This document shows, one piece after another, positions 1-10,884 of a stretch of 64,000 bases of DNA. The DNA lies in NCBI GenBank assembly GCA_907163375.1, contig CAJQUW010003570.1:186001-250000 (forward strand). Reading direction: 5' to 3'. The position numbers and the translations under genes are program-made. This DNA is from Prostheceraeus crozeri (lineage: Eukaryota; Platyhelminthes; Polycladida; Euryleptidae). Numbering within the stretch: position 1 is the first letter of the stretch; each line of letters starts with the position of its first letter. Below the pieces are notes generated by a model. That model was given only the letters and a program-made list of their open reading frames with translations. It did not search any database and had not been told where the DNA came from.

Positions 1-876
1 CACTTCCTCCAAACTATTTTTGAGGGACCACTTAAATGCACTTATTGCATTCTCGACCAGATTCAAGAATGGGGAATAGGGTGGTAAGTATACACATTGA
101 TGTTCTGGTCTCAAGTTAGGTCCACGATCCTCGGGACTTGAGTTTGCACTAGAATGAGATGGAGCATTATCAAAGATGAAAGCTATGGGACCTTCATGAT
201 CTCCTGAAATCCTTTCTAGAACTGAGTGCAATCTTGCTTTGGTCATACCACCCTCGAAGATTTCATGGAACAGCAATCCACGGGTGTGACCGATGGCGAA
301 TATGACGGTGAAGTTTCTCCCACGTCTCCCCGCAACGACTCGTACAGCCCTAGATCCTCTGGGTGCTCTACCTCGAGTTCGTCTACTCCACAAATTGATG
401 CCGCATTCATCCATGAATACGAGCTCATTGTTGACTCCATTCATCATCAACCATCGCGCATACTGTTCACGTCTCTCCTTCACTTGCTCATTGTTTCTCT
501 CGGTTACACTGTCTTCGAATTTCTTCATTACTATTAATCGAGCAGTCAAACAACGGCAAAGAGAAGTGACCGAAAGATGAGGCTTGTTTGACAGTCGTAG
601 ACGAAGCTCAGCGTTTATTTGGTGCAACGTGTACCCAGGTTTCTCCTCCACGATGGACACCAGCATAGCTCCGATCTCATCATCCACCTTGTGATGAGTA
701 TGTCCACCTCGAGGAACAACAACCTGTCCATCGCGTAAGCGAGCTCTCCTAATGATTGCATAGGCTGTGTTCGGTTTGATATTTAACTGAGAAGCAAGTT
801 GGAGAAAGTCTTCTCCTCTTTCAGCAGCCTGAAAAAGCCTCTGCTTATCATCATCTCTTATTCGCTACCTCATCAT
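1..876 (-). CDS. IS630/Tc1-mariner-like DDE transposase, C-terminus beyond the window edge
   Basis: This is a DNA-transposon transposase that would cut and rejoin DNA at the element ends. From the ATG at 876-874 the frame reads M-M-R, then one in-frame TAG at 867-865, then about 288 open codons to the left edge. An N-terminal helix-turn-helix is suggested by the segment containing DFLQLASQLNIKPNTAY, which fits IS630-type proteins. The catalytic triad is visible: D in VFMDECG, D in IFDNAPSHS and E in SPFLNLVENA. I count 38 residues between the second D and the E, a DD38E arrangement. TAG could derive from TGG (Trp), so this may be a copy one change from open, or the true start may lie inside the frame. 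The end of the protein lies outside the window. The superfamily call is firm; the exact family is not. Confidence 0.8.
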
Positions 877-879
877 CTC

Positions 880-1060
880 GTTCGTCAGCACAGTTGGACT
901 GATAATTTGATACTTGACTGCACATGTTGACTCTTGATTGCTTTATTTTGATACATGACTGCAATTCACAATGATCAGAAGTGTCCTTTCTTGCATTTGA
1001 CAATTGACTGCACTTATTTGACAAGTGATTGGACTATGTGGATACATGGGTGGTAAAAAC
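880..1060. promoter_or_regulatory. Subterminal repeats at the 5' end of the IS630-like transposon
   Basis: The stretch upstream of the transposase start repeats the word TTGACTGCA or near copies of it, at about 914-922, 955-963 and 1004-1012. Related TTGA words lie between them. Clustered short repeats next to a transposase start are typical of transposase binding sites near an element end. I could not see the matching other end because it lies outside the window, so the exact terminus is unknown. Confidence 0.35.
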
Positions 1061-1155
1061 TATATTATTCATCCAAAACTCCAAAAAGAGCAAGTTCCGA
1101 AAAACATCAAAATCACATATTTTATTCATCAAAAACACACTTATAAAAAAACAAG

Positions 1156-1584
1156 TCAAACTTCTTGTTCCCACATTAAGCGCGCTCCTTCTTCGTCGCC
1201 GACATCCGCAAGTGAGCTGATGCGGGTGGAAGCTTGCGAAATGGATCGGCGTTGTGTTTTACCTCTTGACCATTTTTGAAATGCACTTTGATAGTCGTAT
1301 TGATTCCACTTTTTAGTGTTCAATCGCAAACGCATCAATGTGTCTACGGTCATGACCGATAATTTGTTGCGCACTTTCGTTTTCAGGCGCGTCATAAGCG
1401 CTTCGACGTTTCTGTCGACGTTTCGAATAGCAAATCTCCACTGAGTGACAACCTTAGACAAATGAACGCTGCATTTCATTGTCGTTACTACGGTGATGAC
1501 AAAAGCGCGTGCGATTGGACGAAGTATTACGAGCACGCGTGTGTCGGTGTGTCCGATGTTCTCTAATACACAGCCGTGAGACAC
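1156..1584 (-). pseudogene. hAT transposase C-terminal (dimerisation) fragment
   Basis: This 142-codon open frame looks like the C-terminal dimerisation region of a hAT-superfamily transposase or a host gene derived from one. The supporting segment reads RLKTKVRNKLSVMTVDTLMR followed by LRLN. It matches the usual pattern of a basic helix with an R-N-[KR]-L-S motif, then a leucine-rich helix, and ends with QYDYQSAFQKW. The zinc finger and the DDE core are absent upstream, so this is a truncated remnant and not a gene. It is on the same strand as the adjacent IS630-like transposase but is a different superfamily. The call rests on motif memory only. Confidence 0.5.
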
Positions 1585-1599
1585 ACTTAAGAGAAGATG

Positions 1600-2589
1600 T
1601 TAAGAGCTACCTTTTTATCGTTTTTGAAGTATGTTTAGTATTACATGTAGATCTGTTACAGCAAAAATAGTGCAAACTGCTCATATTGCTCTGATACTCA
1701 TATTCCTCCGGCCTCCTCTATAAGCCGATTTGAGTTAAGAGCGTACTTACTGCGTAAGTAAAAGAAGCCAAGTTTGTACTTTTATAAGAGAAATTGCAAT
1801 ACTTTGTGCTGGCAGTGGCATGTTAATTTATGAATTGGCATGTTGATTTTGGGCCCAACATGCCAGAGTGCATGTGGTCTTAAAAATTAAAAAAACCCAG
1901 GTTTAGAACATGGTCATCAAGAACATAACGAACGTGAAAGTCTCCATATTGGATAGAATCGAAGGAAATGAAAATGAACGAAAAAGAAAAGAAATGAAAT
2001 TCATAAGTCAATTGATGACCGTCTGTCCTCTTGGTTTCAAAATGCAGCACGTTTCACAGGTCATCGATATTTGACCCTGAATCTCTTATCTCTGTGACCA
2101 GTATGTCTGCGAATTGACTTAAAGAATCTATGCGTTATTCTATCCCTTCTGCGTCTGTGATTCTATGCATGCAATCCTAATATCTTGCAAAGTGTTTTAA
2201 TGCTTGCACCATTTGAATTATATATATTTTTGTATGTCTTCCTATTCCTGATGAAGAGTAAGAGTGGCTGTTCCATTCCCATCCGAAACTGGTGGAATAC
2301 ACATTTTATAATGTCATATATTTGATTTAATTACAAAGTTCTCGCAAATATAAAAAAAATCAATGATAAAAGAAAATGATTTTCTGTATTTTTGCACATC
2401 AGCAGTCATTCAGAATTTTCCCAATGATAGTCTCGGAATAAAAACTACAATTATGTACTCCGATCCTAATGGGTGTAGCAGAGTTAATATTAGTTAAGTA
2501 GTAGTAGCAAGCAAGAAACAAAGAGCAAATAAATTATTCATTTACCACGGCTGTATTAGCGGAGATTTACCGGTAACGACTTCAAAACC
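1600..2589. other. Stretch with no recognisable feature
   Basis: This is AT-rich DNA with no open frame of note on either strand, no tRNA-like boxes and no inverted repeat that I could see. Confidence 0.6.
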
Positions 2590-2935
2590 ATGTCATTGAA
2601 ATTATTATAATCGTATTATGTATGTATCTAAAGAACAATTCGACGCGCGATTTTAACCGAATAAGAAACTAATCAAAAGTTATTTAAATAGAATAATTAT
2701 TTCGCCGGTCTGGCCGCTTCAGCTGCATCATTTACGAAGATAAATTCAAAGGTGTGACAATTAGAAATTAAACATATTGAATTTATCTTTGTAAACGATA
2801 CAGTTGAAGCGGCCAGACCGACGAAATAATTATTCTATTTAAATAACTTTCGATCATTTTCTTATTCCGTTATTATCACGCGTCGAATTGTTCTTTAGAT
2901 ACATATATAATTAATATAGTAATTTCAATGATATG
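2590..2935. mobile_element. Foldback (palindromic) MITE-like element, TTTCGCCGGTCTGGC family
   Basis: The two halves are inverted copies of each other. The left arm runs from about 2593 and the right arm to about 2931, with an unpaired centre near 2755-2775. The core TTTCGCCGGTCTGGCC lies at about 2700-2716 and its reverse complement, with small changes, at about 2806-2822. The arms are imperfect, with scattered mismatches, so the copy is not very young. The core recurs in foldbacks near 52757 and 61248, which makes this a dispersed family. No protein is encoded. Confidence 0.75.
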
Positions 2936-3888
2936 ATGTCCAAACAATTCTTTGAGAAAATTATTTATTTAACACATGATTTCAAAACCAATTCGTGTAA
3001 ACAAATAAAAAAATGTCAGGATAAAAAGTTTTGAGGGGTTCATTTATTTCGTTTTCCCTTTTACTCATTCCTCCTTAACTAAGGCACGAAGCTATATCAG
3101 GTAGCTAAGGTCTATTCCAACCGTCAGAACGAGGTCGAAAATGAGACTTTCAAAGAATGATGAATAACCTACGGAGTAGGATGTCCTGAGCCGTCCAAAT
3201 TTTGACAAGGTGGATATTATGTAACGAGGAGGTGTCATTTACAAACAGAAATACGGAGATTGCGACAAGTGCTATATTGATGAGACTGCAAGAAGAGCAT
3301 GATAATGACACGCGCGAAATGAATCCTCCGTCGTCCATTAGTGAGCACTGACACAAGCTTAACCATCGGCCAGCGTTTGACACCTCTGAGGTCATAGAAA
3401 GTGATTGGAGAAGAAGGAGAACAAAAGGAGGGAATTCACATCCTCAACCATGACACTTTTAATAGGGACTCGGGCTTCTCTTTTGACCGCTGCTGGAGAT
3501 CTCTTTTTCATTGACTGTTTTGCTTTCCATGTTGCTTGACTTCTAATCTCTAAGTTATCTCAAAGCATACGAGATGCTACTTATTCCATTTCATGCTATA
3601 AAGTTTCATCACTATTTACTTGTCATCATTCGAAAGATTGCCAAATAAATTATAGAAAAAGAACAAGTCTTCTGAAGAAAATTACTTCAATTGAGCATAC
3701 GGAGTACTGCGAATACATGCGTCTGTCGAGTTCATCTTGTCAGACAGGATCAAAGAAAAACCAATCCAAAGGGCCAATGGGACGCAGATTGCAGTTTCCG
3801 GCAAAAATCGGATTTTCGATGTTTACTCTAATTAAAGGAAAAACATTGAGTCTACATGTACAGGATACGGCATGAATGTTTATCATGT
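2936..3888. other. Stretch with no recognisable feature
   Basis: An 81-codon minus-strand open frame at 3150-3395 has no recognisable domain and is probably chance. Nothing else stands out. Confidence 0.5.
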
Positions 3889-3896
3889 GTTAGAAT

Positions 3897-4549
3897 CAGG
3901 GGTGTGGAAGCGGAAGCGGATGCCCGACGAACCCTTCCACCTCCGAAAGTATCATGATACTAATGACTGACGCAATTTGCGTGTCAGGGCGAGGCGAGGC
4001 ACTTCTGACTTTTGACCTTAAGTCTTGATATGAGTTAAGTAATAGTTGTCATATTTAGTGCTTACCCTATTACACCTAATTACAAATTGGCACCTGTATT
4101 ACTGAATGCAGTTACTTCTAATTTTCTCATTATGATGACAACGAAGGTGTATTATCTCAGAATACTGTCATTCGAAATCAGAAAACCTCAGTATCATCTT
4201 CTCAATGACAACTTTGCACAATGCGGATTGGCGTGTCTTGAGGCAATTTCATTGTAGCATTCTCAAACACTCTCTTGGTCGTTTAATATTTTTTTCCTAC
4301 ACACGTGTTGGAAAAATATGACGTTCTTATTTCACAATTTGCAATAGGTCAAAATTTTCAGTAAATTTGAAAAATATTTGACTTTTTAACAAGTCAGCTA
4401 GGGTTTGCGACAGAAAGTTCGTGAAGACTGAAGTGTTAACGTCAGAACCTATAACTCGTTAAAAATGGGGAAAATGAATAAAAATCCGATCTCCAATAAT
4501 TGGAAGCGGCAGTGGAAGCGAATAAAAATCAATCGATTCCGCAGACCTG
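3897..4549. mobile_element. Non-autonomous hAT-like element with a perfect 8-bp target duplication
   Basis: The left end starts CAGGGGTGTGGAAGCGGA and the reverse complement of the right end starts CAGGTCTGCGGAATCG, giving imperfect terminal inverted repeats. The 8-bp sequence GTTAGAAT flanks it exactly at 3889-3896 and 4550-4557. An 8-bp duplication with CAG-type ends is the hallmark of the hAT superfamily. At 653 bp, with no transposase-like frame, the element must have depended on an enzyme supplied elsewhere. Confidence 0.85.
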
Positions 4550-4557
4550 GTTAGAAT

Positions 4558-5754
4558 CATGCTTCTATCATGCGAGAATGAGTTGAATACGCCTAAATTG
4601 GCCAAGATGTTGTGTTTGCCGATATCAGGATGCTTGTGAAGTCTGACTGTGCATATGGACGCATGTGCTCATTAACTAGACACAGTCCATGCCAAAATTT
4701 GTGTCTCATAATGGACTTACTACTTTCCCATCATTCTGTGAAAATCTCTTTGTCAGTATCGTTTATAGCAGAAGCCTGTTTTGGCGTCCGGACTATGTTA
4801 ACTGAACTCTCACAAGGTTCGTAACCTCTTGTGAGAGTGGTGATACCTCCCACTGAAGACAGACTCGTGACCGATAGCTCTTTGAAGAGATAGTTGTTGA
4901 CAGTCCAAGGCAAATAAGAAGCAACTGAGCTAAACAGAATCCCTGTACTTTAGTTCGAGTACGCTTGCCTGATCCAAACTCCAGTAATGCAGCGACTTCC
5001 ATCATCACTTTTCATTTTCTACGATTAAACCCTCAATCTTCCGCGTTCCATGGCTAACAGATAAAATTTTGACAATGTAATTATCCCGTAATTCCTGAAT
5101 ATTGTGGAAGGTGCATGCACTTCGGAAGAGGATAACTTTCGCCATCATGCTTCACTCACTTTTATGATAGATACAGCCGTGCCAAGATAACAGAACTTTC
5201 ATCTAACTGCTACGAAATTTTAACTTATAGAATAGAGCTGCCGTTGTACTCGGATGTATCCATTAAGTTGTTGCAACAAGTGAAAACGCGTGACAATACA
5301 CGAGATTACTGCCGTATGACAAATTCATTTGCTTCCAAGTTGCTGATGAAGATGTACCTTTTAATGATGATTGCAAAGTCTCCAAATACTGTAACAGAGA
5401 ATGATGAGTTCTCCTATCTCTTCAAAATACAAATGTAGGTGAAAATGTACGAACTAATATCCATGTGCCAAATTTCTCATGACTATTGACGAATAGAAGT
5501 ATTACTGCGTGACAGGTCCATAGATCCTAGATGATGTAAAAATGGATCAGAATTGGTCATCTCTAAAAAATCACAATTTTCTGAAGCAACATCTCAGAGA
5601 CAGTGATATATTTAAACATTGATAAACCTTGCTGCTATAGATGTAACTCATTCTACTCTTCATGTCATAAATCCGCAGTAGATTCTGAATGCTCAATCTA
5701 CTAGACTTCACTTATCGCCAAAACTAGAAAGAACATGCTTGCACAAAACTGGAC
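4558..5754. other. Stretch with no recognisable feature
   Basis: Short overlapping open frames occur at 4612-5008 on both strands and at 5244-5438. None has a recognisable domain, so I do not call genes here. Confidence 0.5.
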
Positions 5755-5760
5755 AATGAA

Positions 5761-6577
5761 CAGGGGTCTCACTCCAAAATTTTGGATTTTTTGCCCCTTA
5801 TTTTTCTTCTAAAATGGAGAAAACTAAATGACTTGAGTGAATAGTGCACCAAGAAGTATTCACCACGATACAATCGACTTTTTTCTTTTCAGGATGCAGT
5901 CCTTATATGATACTTACCGTATACGATTTTTTCGAGTACCTATCGTCCACTGAAAACATTCGTCTTAGGTCAAGTAGTCCTTAATTGCAAGTTATTTTCC
6001 CAGTAACGTTTTAGCATTGACCTAGCTACGGAAGTCAAATGCAAGACGAGTTAAATTGTTCAACCTAAGTATAAATGCTATTTAAGTCATTCTACATCAA
6101 AATACTCTGATCACATGTGATATTAGAAATCTGTATTATTTGATGCAAAATCAACAAAATATCAACGAACTAATGTAACAATTTAAAATTTGAAACAACA
6201 ATATAAAATTTTAAACAACTTCATGTCCTTCAAAGTCCAAACAATCCCAAAATCTAAAAAACAAAAAAAAACTGCAACTAGTAGCAGTTTGTTATGAATC
6301 CTTATCGAGATTTGATGACGACAGAATCCGAAAATATCGAAGTAATCAGTGACTGAAATGAAAGCATGCAGCAAAATTACGTACTGAATTTTGGATTGCT
6401 AGAAATTTCCACTACACCATTTAAGAATTAGACCACAGAGATATCAATAAGAAAATAATTACTGCTGATACTAGTAAAAATACGCGATTTTTTGCCATTT
6501 TTTACCATTCTTTACTTTTTTGCTTTTTTTGCCACATTCTCAAATTTCTTGCTATTTTTTGCCGAGTGAGACCCCTG
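5761..6577. mobile_element. Non-autonomous hAT-like element
   Basis: The left end reads CAGGGGTCTCACTCC and the reverse complement of the right end reads CAGGGGTCTCACTCGGC, a strong terminal inverted repeat. The subterminal DNA is rich in TTTTTTGCC-type words at both ends. The flanks share the 6-bp word AATGAA (5755-5760 and 6578-6583), a shortened or eroded target duplication. The 817-bp interior shows no transposase motif. Confidence 0.75.
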
Positions 6578-6583
6578 AATGAA

Positions 6584-7685
6584 TAGCTGTGGAATGGGGT
6601 ATGTCTTATCCCACTTATTTCATGGAGATGAATGGGCAATCAACTCGCAACTAACGGCCCTTAACCTCAGCGCACCCACTGTACGTATGTACGACAGATT
6701 TGTTGAATTCTGCACTATTGTCTCTTTAAATGCTTTCATGCGTCCTTATATAATATTAAAACCATCTTCGACGTTTTGAATTCAAAATTTTAAATTCTCA
6801 ATTTTTCATAATTGCACCGGAATACAAAATAGTTAGTCATATTTATTGGCATTTCTTATCTAGACGTTTTACTTATTACATCATTTTATCATGATATTCG
6901 TACTCGGTCATCACTAAAGCCTTCATTAGGTGTATATTGTTTTGAATTTGGTCGAATGGTTTCCGAGATAGGGCAAGAAATGATGACCAAAAAATCATCT
7001 TTTTGACCTTTGATTTCCACCATGACCTTGAATATCAAAACAATGATAATACTCTGACTCGTCAAGATGAGAGCTTTCTTTTGGTGAATTTTGTATTGAA
7101 TTTAGACCTTTAGTTTTGGAAATAATAATAATAATAAATCGTATATTTGAAGAAAGTGAAGGACTCCAATATTGGAAATCGTTGAGTCCATGAATACACT
7201 GATGATAAAATCAAAATCAGACCATAACGTAACAAACGGAGTAAGTAACAATAGTGATAGCGAGAAGAAATGTGAAAAATTACATCAAGGAGAAACCACT
7301 GTTGAACAGCTTTGTCAGTTTATGTTTAGCCTAGGAGGCCCTTCTTCCGCATTAAAATAGATAAAGTCAAACAAATATTTTACCCAAATTTTCAGATATT
7401 GCTTTGTCTAGTATGTTATGATGACTGAATTACAAGGGTAATTGAAATTTGAAATAACATGATAGGATATACTCGTAGGACAAATTGAGACTCACCGAAA
7501 AATCGTAAAGCTATGCTACAACATTGAACATCGTAAAAACATTGATAAGTAAAAAATGATTAAGTAGAAAAAAAGAAATGGAAAGTCAGGAAACAAAATT
7601 TGGAAGATCAAGGCCTTTACATCCACTGATAAGTCTATCTGTTAGCAAGCTTTTTGTAAATAAGGCCTCAGGTAACTTTCGGGGT
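6584..7685. other. Stretch with a short AAT microsatellite only
   Basis: There is an (AAT)n run near 7122-7137. Open frames at 6579-6779 and 7172-7360 have no recognisable domain. Confidence 0.5.
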
Positions 7686-7689
7686 GCTT

Positions 7690-8062
7690 AGCCTGTCTCC
7701 AGCCTGTGTCTTCCAACCCTTCCCGCAGCCATCTCCGATCTGCCTACAACGACCAACTTCTCATTCCGACTTCCCGACTAAAGACAGTTGGTGATAGAGC
7801 TTTCCCTATAGCTGCAACTCGCACCTGGAATGACCTACCAACAAGCTTGGAAGCTGCTCCGTCAGTGGTCACCTTCAAGAGAGGCCTAAAGGCAGAACTG
7901 CTGCGAAGAGCCTTATCCTGACCATTCCTGACAGTTGCACTGTAGATAGTTTCAGACATATTAATGTCTTTATTGTAAAGTACCCTTGAAGTCCGATCGG
8001 ACAAAAATGTCACTTAAATATGTTTCGTTCAATAAATAAATAAACAAATCAATAAATTCCAA
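7690..8062 (+). pseudogene. L2/CR1-type LINE, 3' end with reverse-transcriptase C-terminal tail
   Basis: The frame at 7706-7921 encodes the extreme C-terminus of a non-LTR retrotransposon ORF2. It contains RLKTVGDRAFPIAATRTWND, then LPTSLEAAPSVVTFKRGLK. This is the well-known R-L-K-T-x-G-D-R-A-F-x-x-A-A-x-x-x-W-N-x-L-P tail of L2-like and related LINEs. A short 3' UTR follows and ends in an A-rich AATAAATA-type run at about 8030-8058, consistent with a LINE 3' tail. The rest of the element is missing, as expected for a 5'-truncated insertion. Confidence 0.75.
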
Positions 8063-8890
8063 GAAACTAGTCCCACACAGTATTTATTCAATGTCGAAAC
8101 CGCCACGTTTTGTCGGCAATGAATAAATGCAATGACAAGAATGCTTGACTAGTTTTCAGTTCTTATTGATACTTTTCCGTCAAGGACTGGCAGTTATTTT
8201 GCTATTCAATTTGGAAAATCTAACGCTGCCCTCTATTAAGTGCCGCACTTGAAAGCAGCGATTGGCAAACAAGCGCTGTGGCGTACGGCATATTTAGGAT
8301 GCTGCTAAGGCTTAGGCTAAGGATACAATAGCTGAATAGTCCCATTTAAAAATACCCCGAACACTTGGAACAATATTTATCTACAAAACATGTTCTGATT
8401 TTGAAGACTGTCACACTGAACTTTTGACAACTGAAAATCGGTTCACTAGTTACGAAATCAGTAAGAAAATTAAATTTCAACATTTGATGATGCGAACGTC
8501 AGATAATTAGGCAATCGAAAGTACTGTGTCTGGATAATTGTAGTATAATCATCATTTCTGTGAAGCAGACATTATGGACACTTATTTCACATTTTAGCTG
8601 AGTCTGGCAATGTTTGTAACTTCCGGTAGTCCCACGATCATCAAATCCAGAGTGTCACTACACTCGATGTAGTATTTCTGGGTGTTGAATAATCCAAATG
8701 TTGTTTTTGAAACATGAAAAGGCAACTAGTCACTTTCCTCACTCAAAAAGCAGATTTTTCACGAAATAGTGAGGTAATATTAGAAAGAGAAAATAAAAAT
8801 GTGATGCTAAATCAAATACACTTTACTTTTCTGCAATTTACTTCACCTAATATCACTATCAGTTGGCTATTTTCAGATGGGAAGGATATA
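8063..8890. other. Stretch with no recognisable feature
   Basis: No domain-bearing frame, RNA gene or clear repeat is visible. The frame starting at 8714 runs into the minisatellite and is not a credible gene. Confidence 0.5.
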
Positions 8891-8895
8891 GAAAT

Positions 8896-9050
8896 TGCAC
8901 GGGTATTCGACGGCAAAAATCACACGGGTATTCGACGGCAAGAATCACACGGCTATTTGACGGCAAGAATCACACGGCTATTTGACGGCAACAATCACAC
9001 GGCTATTTGACGACAGCAATAACACGGCTATTTCATGGTGACAATCACAC
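8896..9050. repeat. 25-bp minisatellite, about six copies
   Basis: Six head-to-tail units of 25 bp run from about 8896 to 9045. They are recognisable by the recurring words CACACGG, TATTTGACGGCA and AGAATCAC. The last units diverge most, with CGACAGC and CATGGTG variants. A unit of 25 bp is not a multiple of three, so the open frame crossing it is not a coding repeat. Confidence 0.85.
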
Positions 9051-9315
9051 TGAAAATTTAAAATTGTCAACATAGCAAACACTTGAATTTTGAGTAAGTA
9101 ACCTTACTTCATTAAAAGGAATTAATGATTCACACTCTCGTCAAATTGACAACTGATGCAAGGATTTGTTTCAATCGATGAATGATTTGGCGAAGGTAAA
9201 ACTTGATGAATCTCTGCCACGTCAGTTTTTATTCAAAACAATATAAAGAAAACCTTAAGGGACGTTTAACCTTATCATCTGAAAAGGGCAAGCTACCATC
9301 AGCAGACTCGTTTTT

Positions 9316-9445
9316 ACAAGTGAATTTTAGATTATTGTGAGCACAATTAAAAGCAGTCAGCAACTTGATTGTAAGATCTTTCAGTGACTCTCAGCAATTG
9401 CTGACTACTTTTAATTGTGCTCACAATAATCTAAAATTCACTTGT
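9316..9445. mobile_element. Short near-perfect foldback element
   Basis: The arms 9316-9367 and 9394-9445 are inverted copies with about one mismatch over 50 bp, and enclose a loop of about 26 bp. The words TTAGATTATTGTGAGCAC and GTGCTCACAATAATCTAA mark the arms. No coding capacity is present. The word GTTTAACCTTA occurs on both sides (about 9266 and 9445), but not flush with the left arm. Confidence 0.7.
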
Positions 9446-9511
9446 TTAACCTTATGTTAAACCTTAGCTACACAAAACAGTATGGGAAGAAATCACAACA
9501 GAAAACTCAAC

Positions 9512-9747
9512 TAATTGTTGAAAATCGGTTTGGCAGAAAGTCAAGTTTTTATTTTTATAATATCTAAATCGTACAATAAGTTAATTGTAATATATTTCGG
9601 CCATTCACACCATAGCCATTATCAAGATTTCTTGATAAATAATGGCTGTTGTGTAAATAGCCGAAATATATTACAATTAACTTATTGTACGATTTAGATA
9701 TTATAAAAATAAAAACTTGACTTTCTGCCAAACCTATTTCCAATTAT
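9512..9747. mobile_element. Near-perfect foldback element of about 236 bp
   Basis: The sequence is self-complementary almost throughout. The left arm contains TTTGGCAGAAAGTCAAG and the right arm CTTGACTTTCTGCCAAA. The centre holds a nested small hairpin (GCCATTAT, then CAAGATTTCTTG, then ATAATGGC). Mismatches are few, mainly in the loop and the outer 20 bp. It sits about 70 bp from the previous foldback and shares no arm sequence with it that I could see. Confidence 0.8.
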
Positions 9748-10333
9748 GCACAATAGATAAGGCATTTCCTCAACTGATTGTCTTTGAGACATCAAGAATC
9801 CTGAAGGCCTACTATGGCATCTAAAAATGATGGAAATATGAAATTCAAACAATGACTGTCTATCCCTAATATTTGCTGTTCTGAGGAAGACATCTATTAT
9901 TATACTCAGTGAAACAGCAGGAAATCTAACGAGGAAAGGACTCGAAAGTCACTTCCCCTCATAAACCTCGTGAACGAACGCAGGTGTGACGCTATAGACG
10001 CTATTTCATCAAAACATAGCGTGATAGTAGCAGAGAAACAACAATAACGGAAAGTGGAACAGTTATGCGATGATCAAGAGATGTCGATTGTGATATTGAA
10101 AGACTGTTTATGCTCACTTTGGAAACCGTTAATTTTATTATGGAAGCAATTATTAAAGAGATTACAGTACTGTGCAATATTAGAACTTATTTTGTCCGGC
10201 TAGACTTAGGTTTTGTTTCAAAACAATTGTATAGCTCCTAATCATCACTTTCCTTTCAGTTACTACCGAAGCTCTTTAAAATTGAACAATTTAACTAAAA
10301 TGTTTTAATAAAAACAAATAATTGATGTTAACA
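9748..10333. other. Stretch with no recognisable feature
   Basis: I see no domain-bearing open frame or repeat here. Confidence 0.5.
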
Positions 10334-10456
10334 TGACATAACTTCTTGTGGCTGAATTATATAGTTAACCTTGGTCGTAGGTTCGAATCCTACCAGCCGC
10401 ACATCTTTTGCATGGCAATCTGATCTATCGTGTATTTAATCTCATTGTTGTTAATA
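10334..10456 (+). mobile_element. tRNA-derived SINE (tRNA-Thr-like head), copy 1
   Basis: The head has GTGGCTG pairing with CAGCCGC, like an acceptor stem, and a perfect T arm around the pol III B box GGTTCGAATCC at about 10386-10398. The region of the D and anticodon arms is shortened, so this is not a functional tRNA. Downstream, ACATCTTTTGCATGG and the words to TCATTGTTGTTAATA match the second copy at 14581-14714. A tRNA-like head plus a shared unrelated body is what defines a SINE. Confidence 0.7.
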
Positions 10457-10884
10457 GCTTATTCGGCTGAAATCACGAGGATCCCACAACCGCTACGAGT
10501 TGTAGAGGATTTACGGATATTAAATTAGGTTACGTGTCAAGTTCCGGAAAAAAGACAATGTCTCAAAATCGCTCCTCCTGATACTCTTCTTATCAAAAAA
10601 TGGTTCAACTATTTCTCGGTGAGACCTTAGATCCAAGGCAGCACGCCAAAGTTCAAAGCACCGTAGGAGTTAATGTTAATTACCATAAAGGCGTTTATTC
10701 GAAAAATATTACAAAAGTTCCAATGATGACAATCAAGATAAGTATTCAGAGAAAATCACACTAAGTGAATAAAATGTAGTAGTAGGTAGTAAGTAGATTC
10801 TACAAAATTAATAGCAGAGACAAAATATTGCTGTGAAGGCATACTGTTCACTAAAATAGCTGTAAAAGGAACAAAAGCATCGTG

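Noticed and set aside
226-537. 103-codon plus-strand frame rich in Ser and Thr
   Set aside because: It is the antisense shadow of the IS630-like transposase, whose minus frame carries all the recognisable motifs.
10334-10400. Functional tRNA gene with anticodon
   Set aside because: The T arm and acceptor pairing are good, but the D and anticodon region is too short and the body is shared with a second copy, so a SINE is the better explanation.
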